Part shown: positions 36,755-47,898 of the stretch, in pieces | How positions within the stretch are numbered: the stretch's first letter is position 1 | How the letters are laid out: every line of letters begins with the position of its first letter | DNA from: Erythroxylum novogranatense | Taxonomy: Eukaryota > Streptophyta > Magnoliopsida > Malpighiales > Erythroxylaceae | Reading direction: 5' to 3' | Length of the DNA: 64,000 nucleotides | NCBI GenBank assembly: GCA_029891385.1 | Contig: CM057226.1 | Span: 89,040,977-89,104,976, forward strand | The notes under the pieces: model-generated | Seen by the model: the letters and a program-made list of their open reading frames with translations, nothing else | Databases searched by the model: none | Told to the model about the DNA's origin: nothing | Translations under genes and position numbers: made by a program

Positions 36755-38292
36755 CGGTCTATGGAGACTGCCGAGCGAGGTCCCAGGGATCTTGTCCTGG
36801 CGACCTGTCGAATGAGGTCGATCTATGGATATACCGAGCCAAAGTGATGGCGCCCGAGGATCGTCTGGCGGCCGATCGAGGTCGACCTATGGAGTTACCG
36901 AGCCATAATGATGGCGCCCTGGATCTCGTCTGGCGACCGATCGATCGAGGTCGATCTAAGGAGATCCGAGCCATAGTAATGGCGCCCTGTGATCTCGTCT
37001 GGCGACCGATCGATCGAGGTCGATCTGAGAGATACTGAGCCATAGTGATGGCGCCCGAGGATCTCGTCCTGGCGACCGATCGACTGAGGTCGATCTAAGG
37101 AGATACCGAGCCATAGTGATGGCGTCGAGGATCTCGTCTCGGCGACCGATCGGCGCGGTCGATCTAAGGAGATACCGAGCCATAGTGATGGCGCCCTGGG
37201 ATCTCGTCTGGCGACCGATCGATCGAGGTCGATCTAAGGAGATACCGAGCCATAGTGATGGCGCCCTGGGATCTCGTCTGGCGACCGATCGATCGAGGTC
37301 GATCTAAGGAGATACTTAGAGCCATAGTGATGGCGCCCTGGGATCTCGTCTGGCGACCGATCGACCGAGGTCGATCTAAGGAGATACCGAGCCATAGTGA
37401 TGGCGTCGAGGATCTCGTCTCGGCGACCGATCGACAACGGTCGATCTAAGGAGATACCGAGCCATAGTGATGGCGCCCTGGGATCTCGTCTGGCGACCGA
37501 TCGATCGAGGTCGATCTAAGGAGATACCGAGCCATAGTGATGGCGCCCCTGGGATCTCGTCTGGCGATCGATCGACCGAGGTCGATCTAAGGAGATACCG
37601 AGCCATAGTGATGGCGCCCTAGGGATCTCGTCTGGCGACCGATCGATCGAGGTCGATCTAAGGAGATACCGAGCCATAGTGATGGCGCCCCGGGGATCTC
37701 GTCTGGCGACCGATCGGCGGTCGATCTAAGGAGATACCGAGCCATAGTGATGGCGCCCTGGGATCTCGTCTGGCGACCGATCGACAATGGTCGATCTAAG
37801 GAGATACCGAGCCATAGTGATGGCGCCCTGGGATCTCGTCTGGCGACCGATCGACCGAGGTCGACCTATGGAGTTACCGAGCCATAGTGATGGCGCCGAG
37901 GATCTCGTCTGGCGACCGATCGATCGAGGTCGATCTAAGGAGATACCGAGCCATAGTGATGGCGCCCTGGGATCTCGTCTGGCGACCGATCGATCGAGGT
38001 CGATCTAAGGAGATACCGAGCCATAGTGATGGCGCCCGAGGATCTCGTCTGGCGACCGATCGATCGAGGTCGATCTAAGGAGATCCGAGCCATAGTGATG
38101 GCGTCGAGGATCTCGTCTCGGCGACCGATCGACTAAGGTCGATCTAAGGAGATACCGAGCCATAGTGATGGCGCCCTGTGGATCTCGTCTGGCGACCGAT
38201 CGACGGCGGTCGATCTAAGGAGATCCGAGCCATAGTGATGGCGCCCTGTGGATCTCGTCTGGCGACCGATCGGCAATGATCGATCTATGGAG
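36755..38292. repeat. About 22 tandem copies of a 70-bp CpG-rich repeat
   Basis: Each unit reads approximately CCGAGCCATAGTGATGGCGC, then a variable CCTGGGATCTCGTCTGGCGA, CCGATCGATCGAGGTCGATC and TAAGGAGATA. The phrase GCCATAGTGATGG recurs every 67-72 bases from about 36838 to 38228. The GCGCCC(T/G)GGG and CGATCGATCGAGG segments vary most. It lies between the integrase 3' end and the antisense ORF, the place where Tat elements are known to grow tandem repeats. The reading frames across it on both strands are by-products of the repeat. Confidence 0.95.
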
Positions 38293-38472
38293 ATTTGCCG
38301 GCGGTGGTTAATTGGATTTTCTACTTTGCCAAATGTAATGTAACTTTGTTATTGCCAAGAAATCTGAAAACTCCTTTATTGATGATAACGAGGGTGTGGT
38401 CGTTAAAAACCCGCTGGCAAGGACGGAAAAAGGTACCCACATGTATACAAAATGATAACAAAGAAAGATTAA

Positions 38473-39516
38473 CTAGCATGAATACTTATCTATTGGTAGA
38501 AAGCTTTCAAGTTCTGTGAATTCCATGGCCTTGGTAGAAATGTAAGAACCATGCCCGGCTTGCTTAATCACTCGATAGGGTCCTTCCCACGTCTGTCCGA
38601 AGCTTTCGGGATGCTTTCCAGCCGCCTCGGCTTTTCGTAGGACGTATCCTCCGACCTTTACACTGCTCGGCTTGACCCTTCTGTTGTAGAACTTAGTCGC
38701 CTTTTGCCTGATGGCTTCCGAGCGAGCGGCTGCCCTTTCTCTTTCCTCGCTAAGGAGAACGAGCTCTGCTCTGCGGGCCTCGTCATTTTGCTCTTCCTCG
38801 TAACCCGACACCCTCTGATTAGGCAATGCCGCCTCAACCGGGACCAAAGCTTCTGCTCCGAAGGTCATCCGAAATGGCGTTTCACCTGTGGCTCCGTTCG
38901 GTGTGGTTCTATACGCCCACAATACTTCATCTACTTCCTCTACCCAAGTCTTTCTCCCGTCTAGGCGCTTCTTGAGGGCGTTCATTATCTTTTTGTTGGT
39001 GTTTTCTGCGAGACCGTTACTTTGGGGATGGGCGACCGAAGTTAACCGTAGCTCGATCTTTAGCTGATTGCAGAAATCTCTAAATTTGTCATTGTCGAAC
39101 TGCCGGCCATTATCTGTGATCAACACCATAGGCATTCCAAAACGGCACAGTATGTTCTTCTTTATGAAGCTTTCCATTTTCCCTCGGTTATTGTAGCGAC
39201 AGATTCCGCTTCTACCCACTTGGTGAAATATTCCACTGCCACTATCAAGAATTTCTTTGTTCGGGACCGAGGGGGAAAGGCCCCAGTATATCCATTCCCC
39301 ACTGAGCGAAAGGGATAGGATGACTTACGATCTTCATTCGTTCGGCCGGTTGGTGAGACAGGCTGCTGTTTCTCTGGCAGGCTTCGCACCGGTCGACCTT
39401 TTTCTGACAATCTCTTCTCATCGTTGGCGATGGTACCGCTCGATCAACCGGTGAGCTAACCTCCGCCCCTATGTGATTTCGCGACATCCTTCATGGACTT
39501 CGCCATTGCACCTTTC
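38473..39516 (-). pseudogene. Gypsy integrase of the Tat-like element
   Basis: On the minus strand an HHCC-type region (RCEACQRN, about 39365-39390) precedes the catalytic core: first Asp in WGMDILGPFP (about 39270-39300), second Asp in LITDNGRQFDN (about 39095-39130), and the Glu in SNGLAENTNKK (about 38990-39020), so all three acidic residues survive. The C-terminal part to 38473 (WEGPYRVI near 38575) is an intact 248-residue frame. A frameshift near 39180-39220 separates the first and second Asp. A VHEGC...HIG segment upstream marks the normal pre-integrase, but gag is joined directly to it. Confidence 0.85.
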
Positions 39517-40474
39517 GGCTTCTTCCAGTCGTTGGTCTCTGTCTTTGTGAGGCTCATCCGACCGCCACTCGGCCCGCGATAAATGCTTTCGGCGTTTTGT
39601 GTTTTTTAACACCTCCTCGAGCTGAATGTACTTATCTGCTCGGCATCTGATCTCCTGAATAGATCGGGGCTGATCGAGGGCTAGCGACTTTTTGAACTCC
39701 TCGTCTCGTATTGCTCGTGAGGGCGGCCAGCATAGACGAACAGGTGAGGTCGGGTACCTCGACCGCTTCATTATTAAACCGAGTGATGAACTCCCGCAAA
39801 CTCTCATTCCTTCCTTGGGTGAGTTGCATCACCTCCAAAGCCGTCTTCTGCGGTCGCTTACTGGTGGCGAATTGGTTCAGGAAGAGCGATCTGAAATCTT
39901 CGAAGCATGTTATACAGCCTGGGGGTAAGCTGTTGAACCATCGCCGAGCTCCCTCTTGGAAAGCTATCTGTACAGAAAGCCTTGCATTGGATAGCGTCCG
40001 GAACGCAATGTAGGCTCATCATGGACTGGAAGTGCTGCATGTAGTCCAGGGGGTCGGTCTTCCCATTATACTTCTCGGGTGTTGGTATTTTTGTGCCGGG
40101 CGCTGGGAGACTATCCAAGATCTCCGAAGTAAAGGGAGAGTCAGATTATACCGACGGCGGTCTGTCGGATAACTCATAGCCGCGTGAGACCGATCATCCG
40201 CGGTTTTTTCTAGGGCTTCAAATAAGCGATGATCGTTTATCACGCTAGTTTGTCGGGCGGTTGGCCGTGCTGACGGCGGTCTCTGGGGTGGTTGCTGTTG
40301 CCGCTGAGACTGCAAGATTTGTCGGATCAACAAATCCGCGGCCTCCTCTATCTGCTTCTGAGTCAAAGTGGTGTGCACGGCGGAGGAGGGTCCGCTTCGA
40401 TCGGTCTTTGGGATTTGTATGTGTCGAACGCGACATTATCCTCCGCATGCATAGCGCTCTGTTCCTCTTGCTCA
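39517..40474 (-). pseudogene. Gag of the Tat-like element, frameshifted
   Basis: A Gln/Pro-rich N-terminal region (QSQRQQQPPQRPPSARPTAR, about 40245-40320) is followed by a retrotransposon gag domain: IPTPEKYNGKTDPLDYMQHF (about 40030-40090), ESLREFITRFNNEAVEVPDL (about 39750-39810) and EFKKSLALDQPRSIQEIRCRADKYI (about 39620-39700). Several one-base frameshifts separate these pieces. The coding sequence stops near 39520 at the fusion with integrase, so no zinc knuckle, protease, RT or RNase H follows. Confidence 0.8.
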
Positions 40475-40654
40475 AAAGTCCGAGGTTGCTGCGATCATTC
40501 GGATGTGAGGATTCCGTGCGTGAGACATGCAGTGCGGCGGTATAATGGTGGCAACAAACCTAAGTTACAGATCGCAGAGCCGTGACAATGGCTACGTCCA
40601 GATCGTCGCCGCCCATGGCTGATTTGAGTGGTTCGGGCGTGGTTCCGGACGTCG

Positions 40655-40672
40655 GGCCCCACGAAGGCGCCA
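40655..40672 (-). other. Primer binding site of the Tat-like element
   Basis: Two bases inside the right LTR the minus strand reads TGGCGCCTTCGTGGGGCC. TGGCGCC is complementary to a tRNA acceptor ending GGCGCCA, as used (tRNA-Asp) by many Tat/Athila elements; the later bases match less well. Confidence 0.6.
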
Positions 40673-40674
40673 AA

Positions 40675-41078
40675 TGGTTCTGCCGGATTACGGCTGAACC
40701 GGTTATTACCATTCGATCCATGTCTCGATGTCCATTGAAGCGATCTTGGTGAAAAAGTCTCCTGCAAAACAAAGGAAGGCACGTCGGGGTGAAATCGATT
40801 TGCCCTCCGACTCAAGTAAGTCTTTGGTGGAGGTGAGGTTATCTGATCGGAGAAAACAACTAGGTTATGATCTTGTACCTTGGTTATGAGAGAATAATAC
40901 CTTATATACGTTTTCTGCTAGGTTTGGGTCTTTACGTTTCTTACGTGACGTGTATGGGAGATTTTCCTATGCTAATGGGCTGTGGATATATAGATTAGAC
41001 CCAGATTAAGCCATGGTTGTGAGATTGATCGATCGGCCCGTAATATTGGACTTGGGCCCAATATTACCGACCCAACCA
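40675..41078 (-). repeat. 5' LTR of the Tat-like element
   Basis: TG...CA bounded partner of 33130-33541, with the primer site directly to its left. It lies on the right because the element is on the minus strand. Confidence 0.85.
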
Positions 41079-41146
41079 ACTTATGTAATTATCCTGGGTA
41101 GTACTTCGTGGATATGGGCTTTGTTAGGTGTTGAGTTTGTTATGTG

Positions 41147-41221
41147 GAGTTCCTTCAAATGTTTTCAATGAGATCTTTATGGTCATTGACTCTTTAAGTA
41201 TTCGTATCTGTAGGAGTTCCT

Positions 41222-41234
<13 letters not shown>
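41147..41234. repeat. Short direct duplication at the S15a 5' break
   Basis: GGAGTTCCTTCAAATGTTTT occurs at about 41147 and again at about 41214, about 67 bp apart, exactly where the S15a start codon should be. It probably marks the event that removed the start. Confidence 0.7.
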
Positions 41235-42054
<820 letters not shown>

Positions 42055-42520
42055 GCTGATTTTGTGGACTTGAGGAAGAGTGATTTTGATTATTATGAGT
42101 TTGTGTTTGTATCTTGGGGCTTGGTTTTCTGTAATTAGTTCTTCCTTTTCTTTTGCTTAGAATGGCTCTATTGAATCCAGACGTATAGTTATAACCTTAC
42201 GCTTATCTCCAAAGCACTTGAAGTTTTGTTTGATACTTGGATTGCATTCCCATGATTGATTCTTGAATCATATGTTTGGTCTCTTACTATTACTCAAGTA
42301 GAAAAGAACATTTTTCTTCATATGCGTTGGCTTGTAATTGATCTTTATTATGGATGATTGATCGGGATACAAATATAGTATTTAAGGAACATAATGAAGA
42401 TTAACATTCGCATAATATTCATGAGTGGAATAAAAATATTATAATATATTAAGAGGTTTCTTTTCTTGATTCTCCATGAATGTATTCTATATCAAAGTTA
42501 AAACTAATGTTTTAAAAATA
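42055..42520. other. 3' flank of the S15a pseudogene
   Basis: AT-rich sequence consistent with a former 3' UTR. No other gene recognised. Confidence 0.4.
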
Positions 42521-42526
42521 AACACA

Positions 42527-42528
42527 CA

Positions 42529-42580
<52 letters not shown>

Positions 42581-42890
42581 GAAGATGAAGAAAATTAATA
42601 ATAATAAGAATAATAATAAGTAGAAAATTTATAACAATAATTAATAATAATAATAATAATAAATACAAATTTATAATAATAAAAATAAAAATAATAAGAT
42701 AATAAATTTTGTATAATAAATATAATAATATAATAATAATATTAATAAATTGTGATAATAATAAGAATAATAATAAGTAGAAAATTTATAACAATAATTA
42801 ATAATAATAATAACAATAATTAATAATAATAATAAGATAATTAATTAATAATAATAAATAATAATAAGAAGAATAAGAATAATAATAATT
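42527..42890. repeat. (ATA)n/(AAT)n microsatellite region
   Basis: A near-perfect ATA trinucleotide run at about 42532-42582 continues as interrupted AAT/ATA repeats to about 42890. A block (AATAATAAGTAGAAAATTTATAAC) occurs at about 42612 and again near 42771, so part of it is duplicated. Confidence 0.9.
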
Positions 42891-43227
42891 AGAAATTTAT
42901 TATTATAATACTAACAACAATTACAAAATTAATATTAATTGTATCAATAATAATTGTTATAAAAATTTATAATTAATAAATTATAACCAATGAATTATAT
43001 ATTTCCAATACATTATACTGCAGGGACATTTTTGTTATTAAACATTGTTTTTTGTTCTGTCCACTGCAATAAAATACATTTCTGTCCACAGGACAAAGAT
43101 AATTTTCTCTGTTCTGTCCACCGCAACCAAACATCTCACTGTCTTCAATTCTTATTCTGCTCTATCCTGTCTTGTATTGTCTTGTCCCGTCCCTACATGT
43201 TGAAGACGCTAACTAAACAGACCGTTA

Positions 43228-45001
43228 ATCTCTTGCCACCTCATAGCTGTCCAACAATGAGCGGAGAAGGTACAACAATTTCTTGTTCCACCTTGTTCTC
43301 ATAAACGATTGGTGACTTGTCAATCTGCTCCCCCCAAATAGAAATAGTTACAAAACGTTACAAAATCTCTTACCAGACAAAATTCAATCCAAAATTTATT
43401 AGTTGGAGTTATATGTAAAAATATGACCCATAACTTATTTGGCTTGAAAATTTAATTTAAATATATATCTCTTTAATTGTATACAATTTCACTTAAACGT
43501 AATATATTTTTGTTTAAATTTCTCAAAATTGGGTGTTAATATTAGAGAATGAATAGATTTGGAATTTAACAAAATGTACAAAAATTTGCACTAATTATGA
43601 ATTAAAGGAAGTTAATTTGATGTAAATAAATTTATTTATAGAAACAAGTTAACAAATAAAATTGACTCACGTAAAAAAGGGGAAATAGAAGTATGGTGTG
43701 AAAGCCAACAACGCATTGCCTCCTGGTGATGCGAATATCATGAGGTAAATTATAGCAATCACACAAATCTTCAATACTCGTGTTTGAAATTTTCAGAGAA
43801 TTTAGACATGCAAGTAGGCTCCATCTCCAAAGGGTCCATTGCCTTCCTTTATTGCGTATGACACAACACAACTGATCTCAAAATAATATAGTTTTGGTAT
43901 TATTTGCCGAACCCAATTTTTCCAAAAATTACTCTGAAGCGGCCCGGCCCTATTGTATCTAAGAGATACAATGATTCAAAAACCTATTATCAAGATAGAC
44001 TAGCAGCAGCGAGTGAAAGAGATGCTAATGATTAGAAAGTGGGAGTCCAGTTCTGCGTCATCACTGTAACGTATGTGAGATACGTAGATTTGCGGGCCCC
44101 ATTGAAGGGCCTCCGTCTCCGTAGAAAAACAAGAGCTGAGCTGGCACCTCATGACTTTTGAGATGGTCCATACGATATACCATTTTTTTTTTCAAAAATT
44201 CGTAGCACCTATGTTTTAATGCATGCATTAAATAAATTGTATATAATTATTAAAATATATATATGGAAAATAAATTATATAATAATTTAAAATTAAATAA
44301 TAAATTTAATTAAAAAAATTTAAAGAGAAACATTTTTTAAATATATATATTTGAAACTAAATTGAGCAAAGCAAAATTTGCAACGAGGCCAGCTACTACA
44401 TCAGCCTGGATAATTCGCGAGTTGGTTTTCCTGCTCTGTTTTCTGCCTAGAAAAGTAAATGAATCTTCCGATTTTTTTAAGTAGACAAAAGCCAACAGGT
44501 ACAGGTTCACGCAGCTTGTGTCCTTAATCAGGACACGAAGACATTATACAAACCATGCAACCCCTGTCCACTTGCACAACTTTTATTATCACAAAATGCC
44601 GACAGATTACTTGAATCATTTCATGCATTTATTCTATCACAAAGACCATATATTTCTAGTCTACCATCCAACTAATTCATCTACCTAAGCATACTGCATA
44701 CTTGATTCCTAAGTACAAACAAATCCCAATAAGAAACCACCACAGCCCATTTATAAGTAAGTGGAATACCTTTTTTTTTTTTTTTCTATTGGAGACAAAA
44801 GGATAGTGAAAAGGAATAAAGGGAAAGATTATGAAACCAATCCTGTTCCTAACATCTCCCAAGTGCGTTGAGAAAGCCAATGAACCGTGCGCTACAACGA
44901 GGAATGAAACACTGCTGTAGGACAGTAGGAGACAAAAGAAGGAACCAAAATGGCAACTTCTTCTTGTAAGGATAAAGTGTATGGAGAGCAGAGGGTGGGG
45001 A
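43228..45001. other. Intergenic DNA and 3' flank of the SDR gene
   Basis: No recognisable coding region. The part to the right of about 44680 should include the 3' UTR of the minus-strand gene. A long T run lies near 44770-44786. Confidence 0.4.
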
Positions 45002-46719
45002 CTAATTACATAATCTGGGAGTGGAAATTTGGTTGAAGTTGGAGGGACGAATGTCGAGTTCTTGGGTCCAAGCCGTCCGGTCCTGAACATGCAAATGCCA
45101 GTAGGTCTGAGCCAGCGAGTCTGGGTCCATTATATCACCTGCTCCACTTATTTGTTGTTGTTGGTGTCCAGTTGCAGTCCTCTGCAAGGTCGATGGTCCC
45201 CTACAATGTCCGTCCGTTTCTTATTAATTGCTCATCATTCATCAGTTATCACTCCTTTTCCCCTTCACAACTATGCAAAAATGAGCTCTTCACCAATGGT
45301 TCCAATTAGGTTAATGTCTCTTGTTCCAATCTTATCATTGTTGGCCGTGTATTATATATGCTATTAAAGTGAGGGCTTTAGGGGGACTATAAGCAGTAAA
45401 ATGTATAGAATCTATTGCTGTTTTCTTCTGTAATAGGAGGCAGAGGCAGATATGAGATAGATTATTTGGGGAAAAAAAATAAAAGAGCATCAGAAACCGA
45501 TACAGATATAAAGATGAGAATGAACTAACCTTGGTGGCCCAATTACACCGTCGATGATTACGTGTGCTACGTGCACACCAAGAGGTTGGAACTCCCTGGC
45601 CAGGCATTGAGATAGAGCTCTCAAAGCAAACTTTCCACAACCTGTTTTGATGACATACGTGTCCAGATGTTGAGATTCAGATCGATAAACGCCAGAAAAA
45701 AAAAAACACTTTAAATAAAAAGAAATAACATGGGTAGTCTCCAAAGATAAAATTTTTCAATATTCATGTTTTGTGGAGTAAGTGATTACATAGTTCAGAT
45801 AAGCCAGCAAACCCACTCAAAGAAGCTGCACACCCAGTGAACAAGATTGTTCCTTTCCCTTTCTCCACCATCGCTGGAATAACCTGGTAACATAAAATAA
45901 ACATACAGGAACTCTACTAGATAGGGTAATGGTCTAATTAGGTCATTAACTAAGTTGGGACAACCGAAATGGAGGGTCGAGATATGGTATACTTGTTGGG
46001 CACAAAGGAAGGCACCAGTCGACGAGACTGCAAGGGATTTTTCGAAGGAATCGATGCGAATATCAGTGAAGCTGGTGGGTCGCCAGTCAGAGACCGGCTG
46101 GTATGCATTGTAGACAAGAACTTCCACAAAGCCAAGTGAGAGAACCCCTTCAAATGCTTCTCTCACACTTCTTGAAGCCGAGCAATCTATTCTAATCGCA
46201 TACACCTGAGCCTTCTCTACTCTAGCTATCTCGTCTGCAAATCTCGACAACCTCCCTGCAAATCATGTATATATCTCGCCATGAGCTTCATCGTTCGTCT
46301 CCTTCAAGCACTGAATTTCTTTCACTAATTATCTTCAAAAACTATTTGTGTTTGTAACCAACTTGTAATGTAAATCATTTTCAAGAGAAACAAAATGTTA
46401 AAACTGTGTTAAAGTTATCACAAATCATAAGCGGTTAAAGCGGTAAAAGGCAAGTCTGTCTCCAAGATTAGCAGATAAAAGGGAACTACTGGTTGTGTAA
46501 CAATATTGAATTATCCTCGTTATCTTTTCTTTTTCTGGCTAAGCAAACAGGTGGAGAAGGAGAAGAGAGATACATGTCATTAAGAGAGGTACCTAAGTCA
46601 CGGGCGAGGATGGCAACAGTGTAACCTTCATGGGCAAACTTGCGTGCGATGGATCGGCCAAGCTTTGGTCCGACGCCGACAATGGCTGCGATGCCTTTGG
46701 TGGGGACGGAGCTCCCCAT
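45002..46719 (-). CDS. Short-chain dehydrogenase/reductase-like protein, 5 exons
   Basis: Minus-strand exons 46719-46593, 46255-45993, 45883-45790, 45641-45530 and 45179-45002 join in phase to 257 residues. The N-terminal Rossmann glycine motif is GVGPKLG (15-21), followed by a basic residue after ILAR. NAY replaces NAG in the LVYNAYQP segment. The active-site helix reads ELCCGKFALRALSQCLARE with Lys165; the residue four before it, normally the catalytic Tyr, is Leu161, and the Ser region is GCA (147-149). The conserved HVAHVIIDGVIGPPR segment and a C-terminal MDPDSLAQTYWHLHVQDR stretch mark a known plant and bacterial SDR subgroup, annotated only as oxidoreductase. It may not use ordinary SDR chemistry. 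An upstream in-frame ATG (46728) is an alternative start. The exon 5 acceptor at 45180 is chosen by phase. Confidence 0.85.
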
Positions 46720-47440
46720 GTTTCGCATATTGGAAGAAGCCTATTGGGGTTTTTTTTTTTTTTTTACCCCTGATGCTGGAATTCAGCTGATAATAACTAG
46801 CTAGTAGCAGAGCAAGCAAATTCTGACGAGTAGTTGTTGGTGTTACTTAAGAGCTGACCCTAGTTGACAGGGAAGTTACTACTACGATGGGGATAGAAGG
46901 TGGGGGTGGATGGTACTGCGCCTACAATGTTCTTCGTACCTTTCTTGTGAAGTCTGCGTCTTTGCCTACTCCCTAACTGGCATTGTCCTAACTATAATCC
47001 ATTACTCTTTTTTATCGAAGGATTGACTTTAGTGGTAAAATAGGTAGAAATAAAACCTTGAACTGTCTTCACGTATTCAGTCGTTTAAAATTTAGAATCA
47101 AAGTTTTACATCCCGTAAAAGACCTATCTGGTTCGAGCAGGGATTAGTTTAAAAGTGGATGACTTAAAAATATCTTCCTATAATTGGAGCTCTTTTAGAA
47201 CACTTCGTAAATAACAAAAAAAAGAGGTAGAAGTAGATTATGTTCACATCACTATTAACGAAAAACAGAGTATATTTGATTTAAAGTATTTATGTCAAAT
47301 TAAAAACAAAAAATTAGATTGATTAATGTGATTAAGTGGTTCAAGTAGAGATTCTTAGATACATAGTTTATAATGTGAGCAAAATATCAAGACATAATTT
47401 ATAAGTTGTAAAAAAATAAAAATAAGAACAAAAAATCTCC
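46720..47440. other. Upstream region of the SDR gene and intergenic DNA
   Basis: It begins with a long T run (46749-46766) on the promoter side of the minus-strand gene. No other coding region is seen. Confidence 0.4.
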
Positions 47441-47445
47441 TAATT

Positions 47446-47857
47446 TGTTAGAAGACTGGGTTATTTGGGTTATTTTTTGTCTCAAGGCCGGGTCGGTTCA
47501 TTACATGGATTTGATGATCTATGGGCCGGATGGGTCACTAGCCCACCTGACCCATCCCTCTCATGCATTACCTGCACGCCTCCACACTTGTTCCCTTTGT
47601 CATTAGCAACGCACACAACTTTCGCATCAGCTCAGTGGCACGCCAAGCACCACCTCCGTGCACTGTCCTTGTGTTCCTTGGCGTTGTTTTATTCCACTGT
47701 CACCTTTGTAAATATAGTTATAGGTACAACAGTTACATAGCCAATAGAATTACACAACCAATAGAATTCTGGTTTCTTTTGTAGTATAAATAGGCTACTC
47801 ACGTACAGACATCGGTGTGAAGGAATGAAATAGAAGAAGTTTATCCCTCTTTCTTCA
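47446..47857 (+). repeat. 5' LTR of the copia element
   Basis: 412 bp, with a TATAAATA TATA box near 47785. It lacks a roughly 17-bp segment present in the 3' LTR (CTTTTCTCTACACAACACC region, about 54932-54950). Confidence 0.9.
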
Positions 47858-47870
47858 TGGAATCAGAGCC
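47858..47870 (+). other. Primer binding site of the copia element
   Basis: TGGAATCAGAGCC directly follows the LTR. It differs by one base from the tRNA-Met complementary sequence. Confidence 0.85.
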
Positions 47871-47898
47871 TATGGTCTGATCCAACTCACCATCCAAA

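Larger units (their letters stand above)
33130..41078 (-). mobile_element. Complete Tat/Athila-type Ty3/gypsy element, deletion derivative
   Basis: LTRs of about 400 bp (33130-33541 and 40675-41078) start TGGTTCTGCCGG and end CCGACCCAACCA. ACTTA is duplicated at both flanks (33125-33129, 41079-41083). The primer site (TGGCGCC type, 40655-40672, minus) and the gag-to-integrase order set it on the minus strand. From 5' to 3' on that strand it has gag, integrase, a 70-bp tandem array, and an ORF in the opposite sense. PR, RT and RNase H are absent. The TGGCGCC primer and antisense 3' ORF fit the Tat lineage. CpG is still plentiful, unlike in the older elements nearby. Confidence 0.85.

Noticed and set aside
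36755..38292. Tandem 70-bp repeats as a CRISPR array, or their many ORFs as proteins
   Set aside because: Units are directly adjacent without unique spacers and lie inside a plant retrotransposon. The ORFs on both strands only reflect the stop-poor repeat.
33130..41078. Two independent direct repeats flanking an ordinary gene cluster
   Set aside because: TG...CA ends, the ACTTA duplication, a primer site, gag and integrase show a single LTR retrotransposon.
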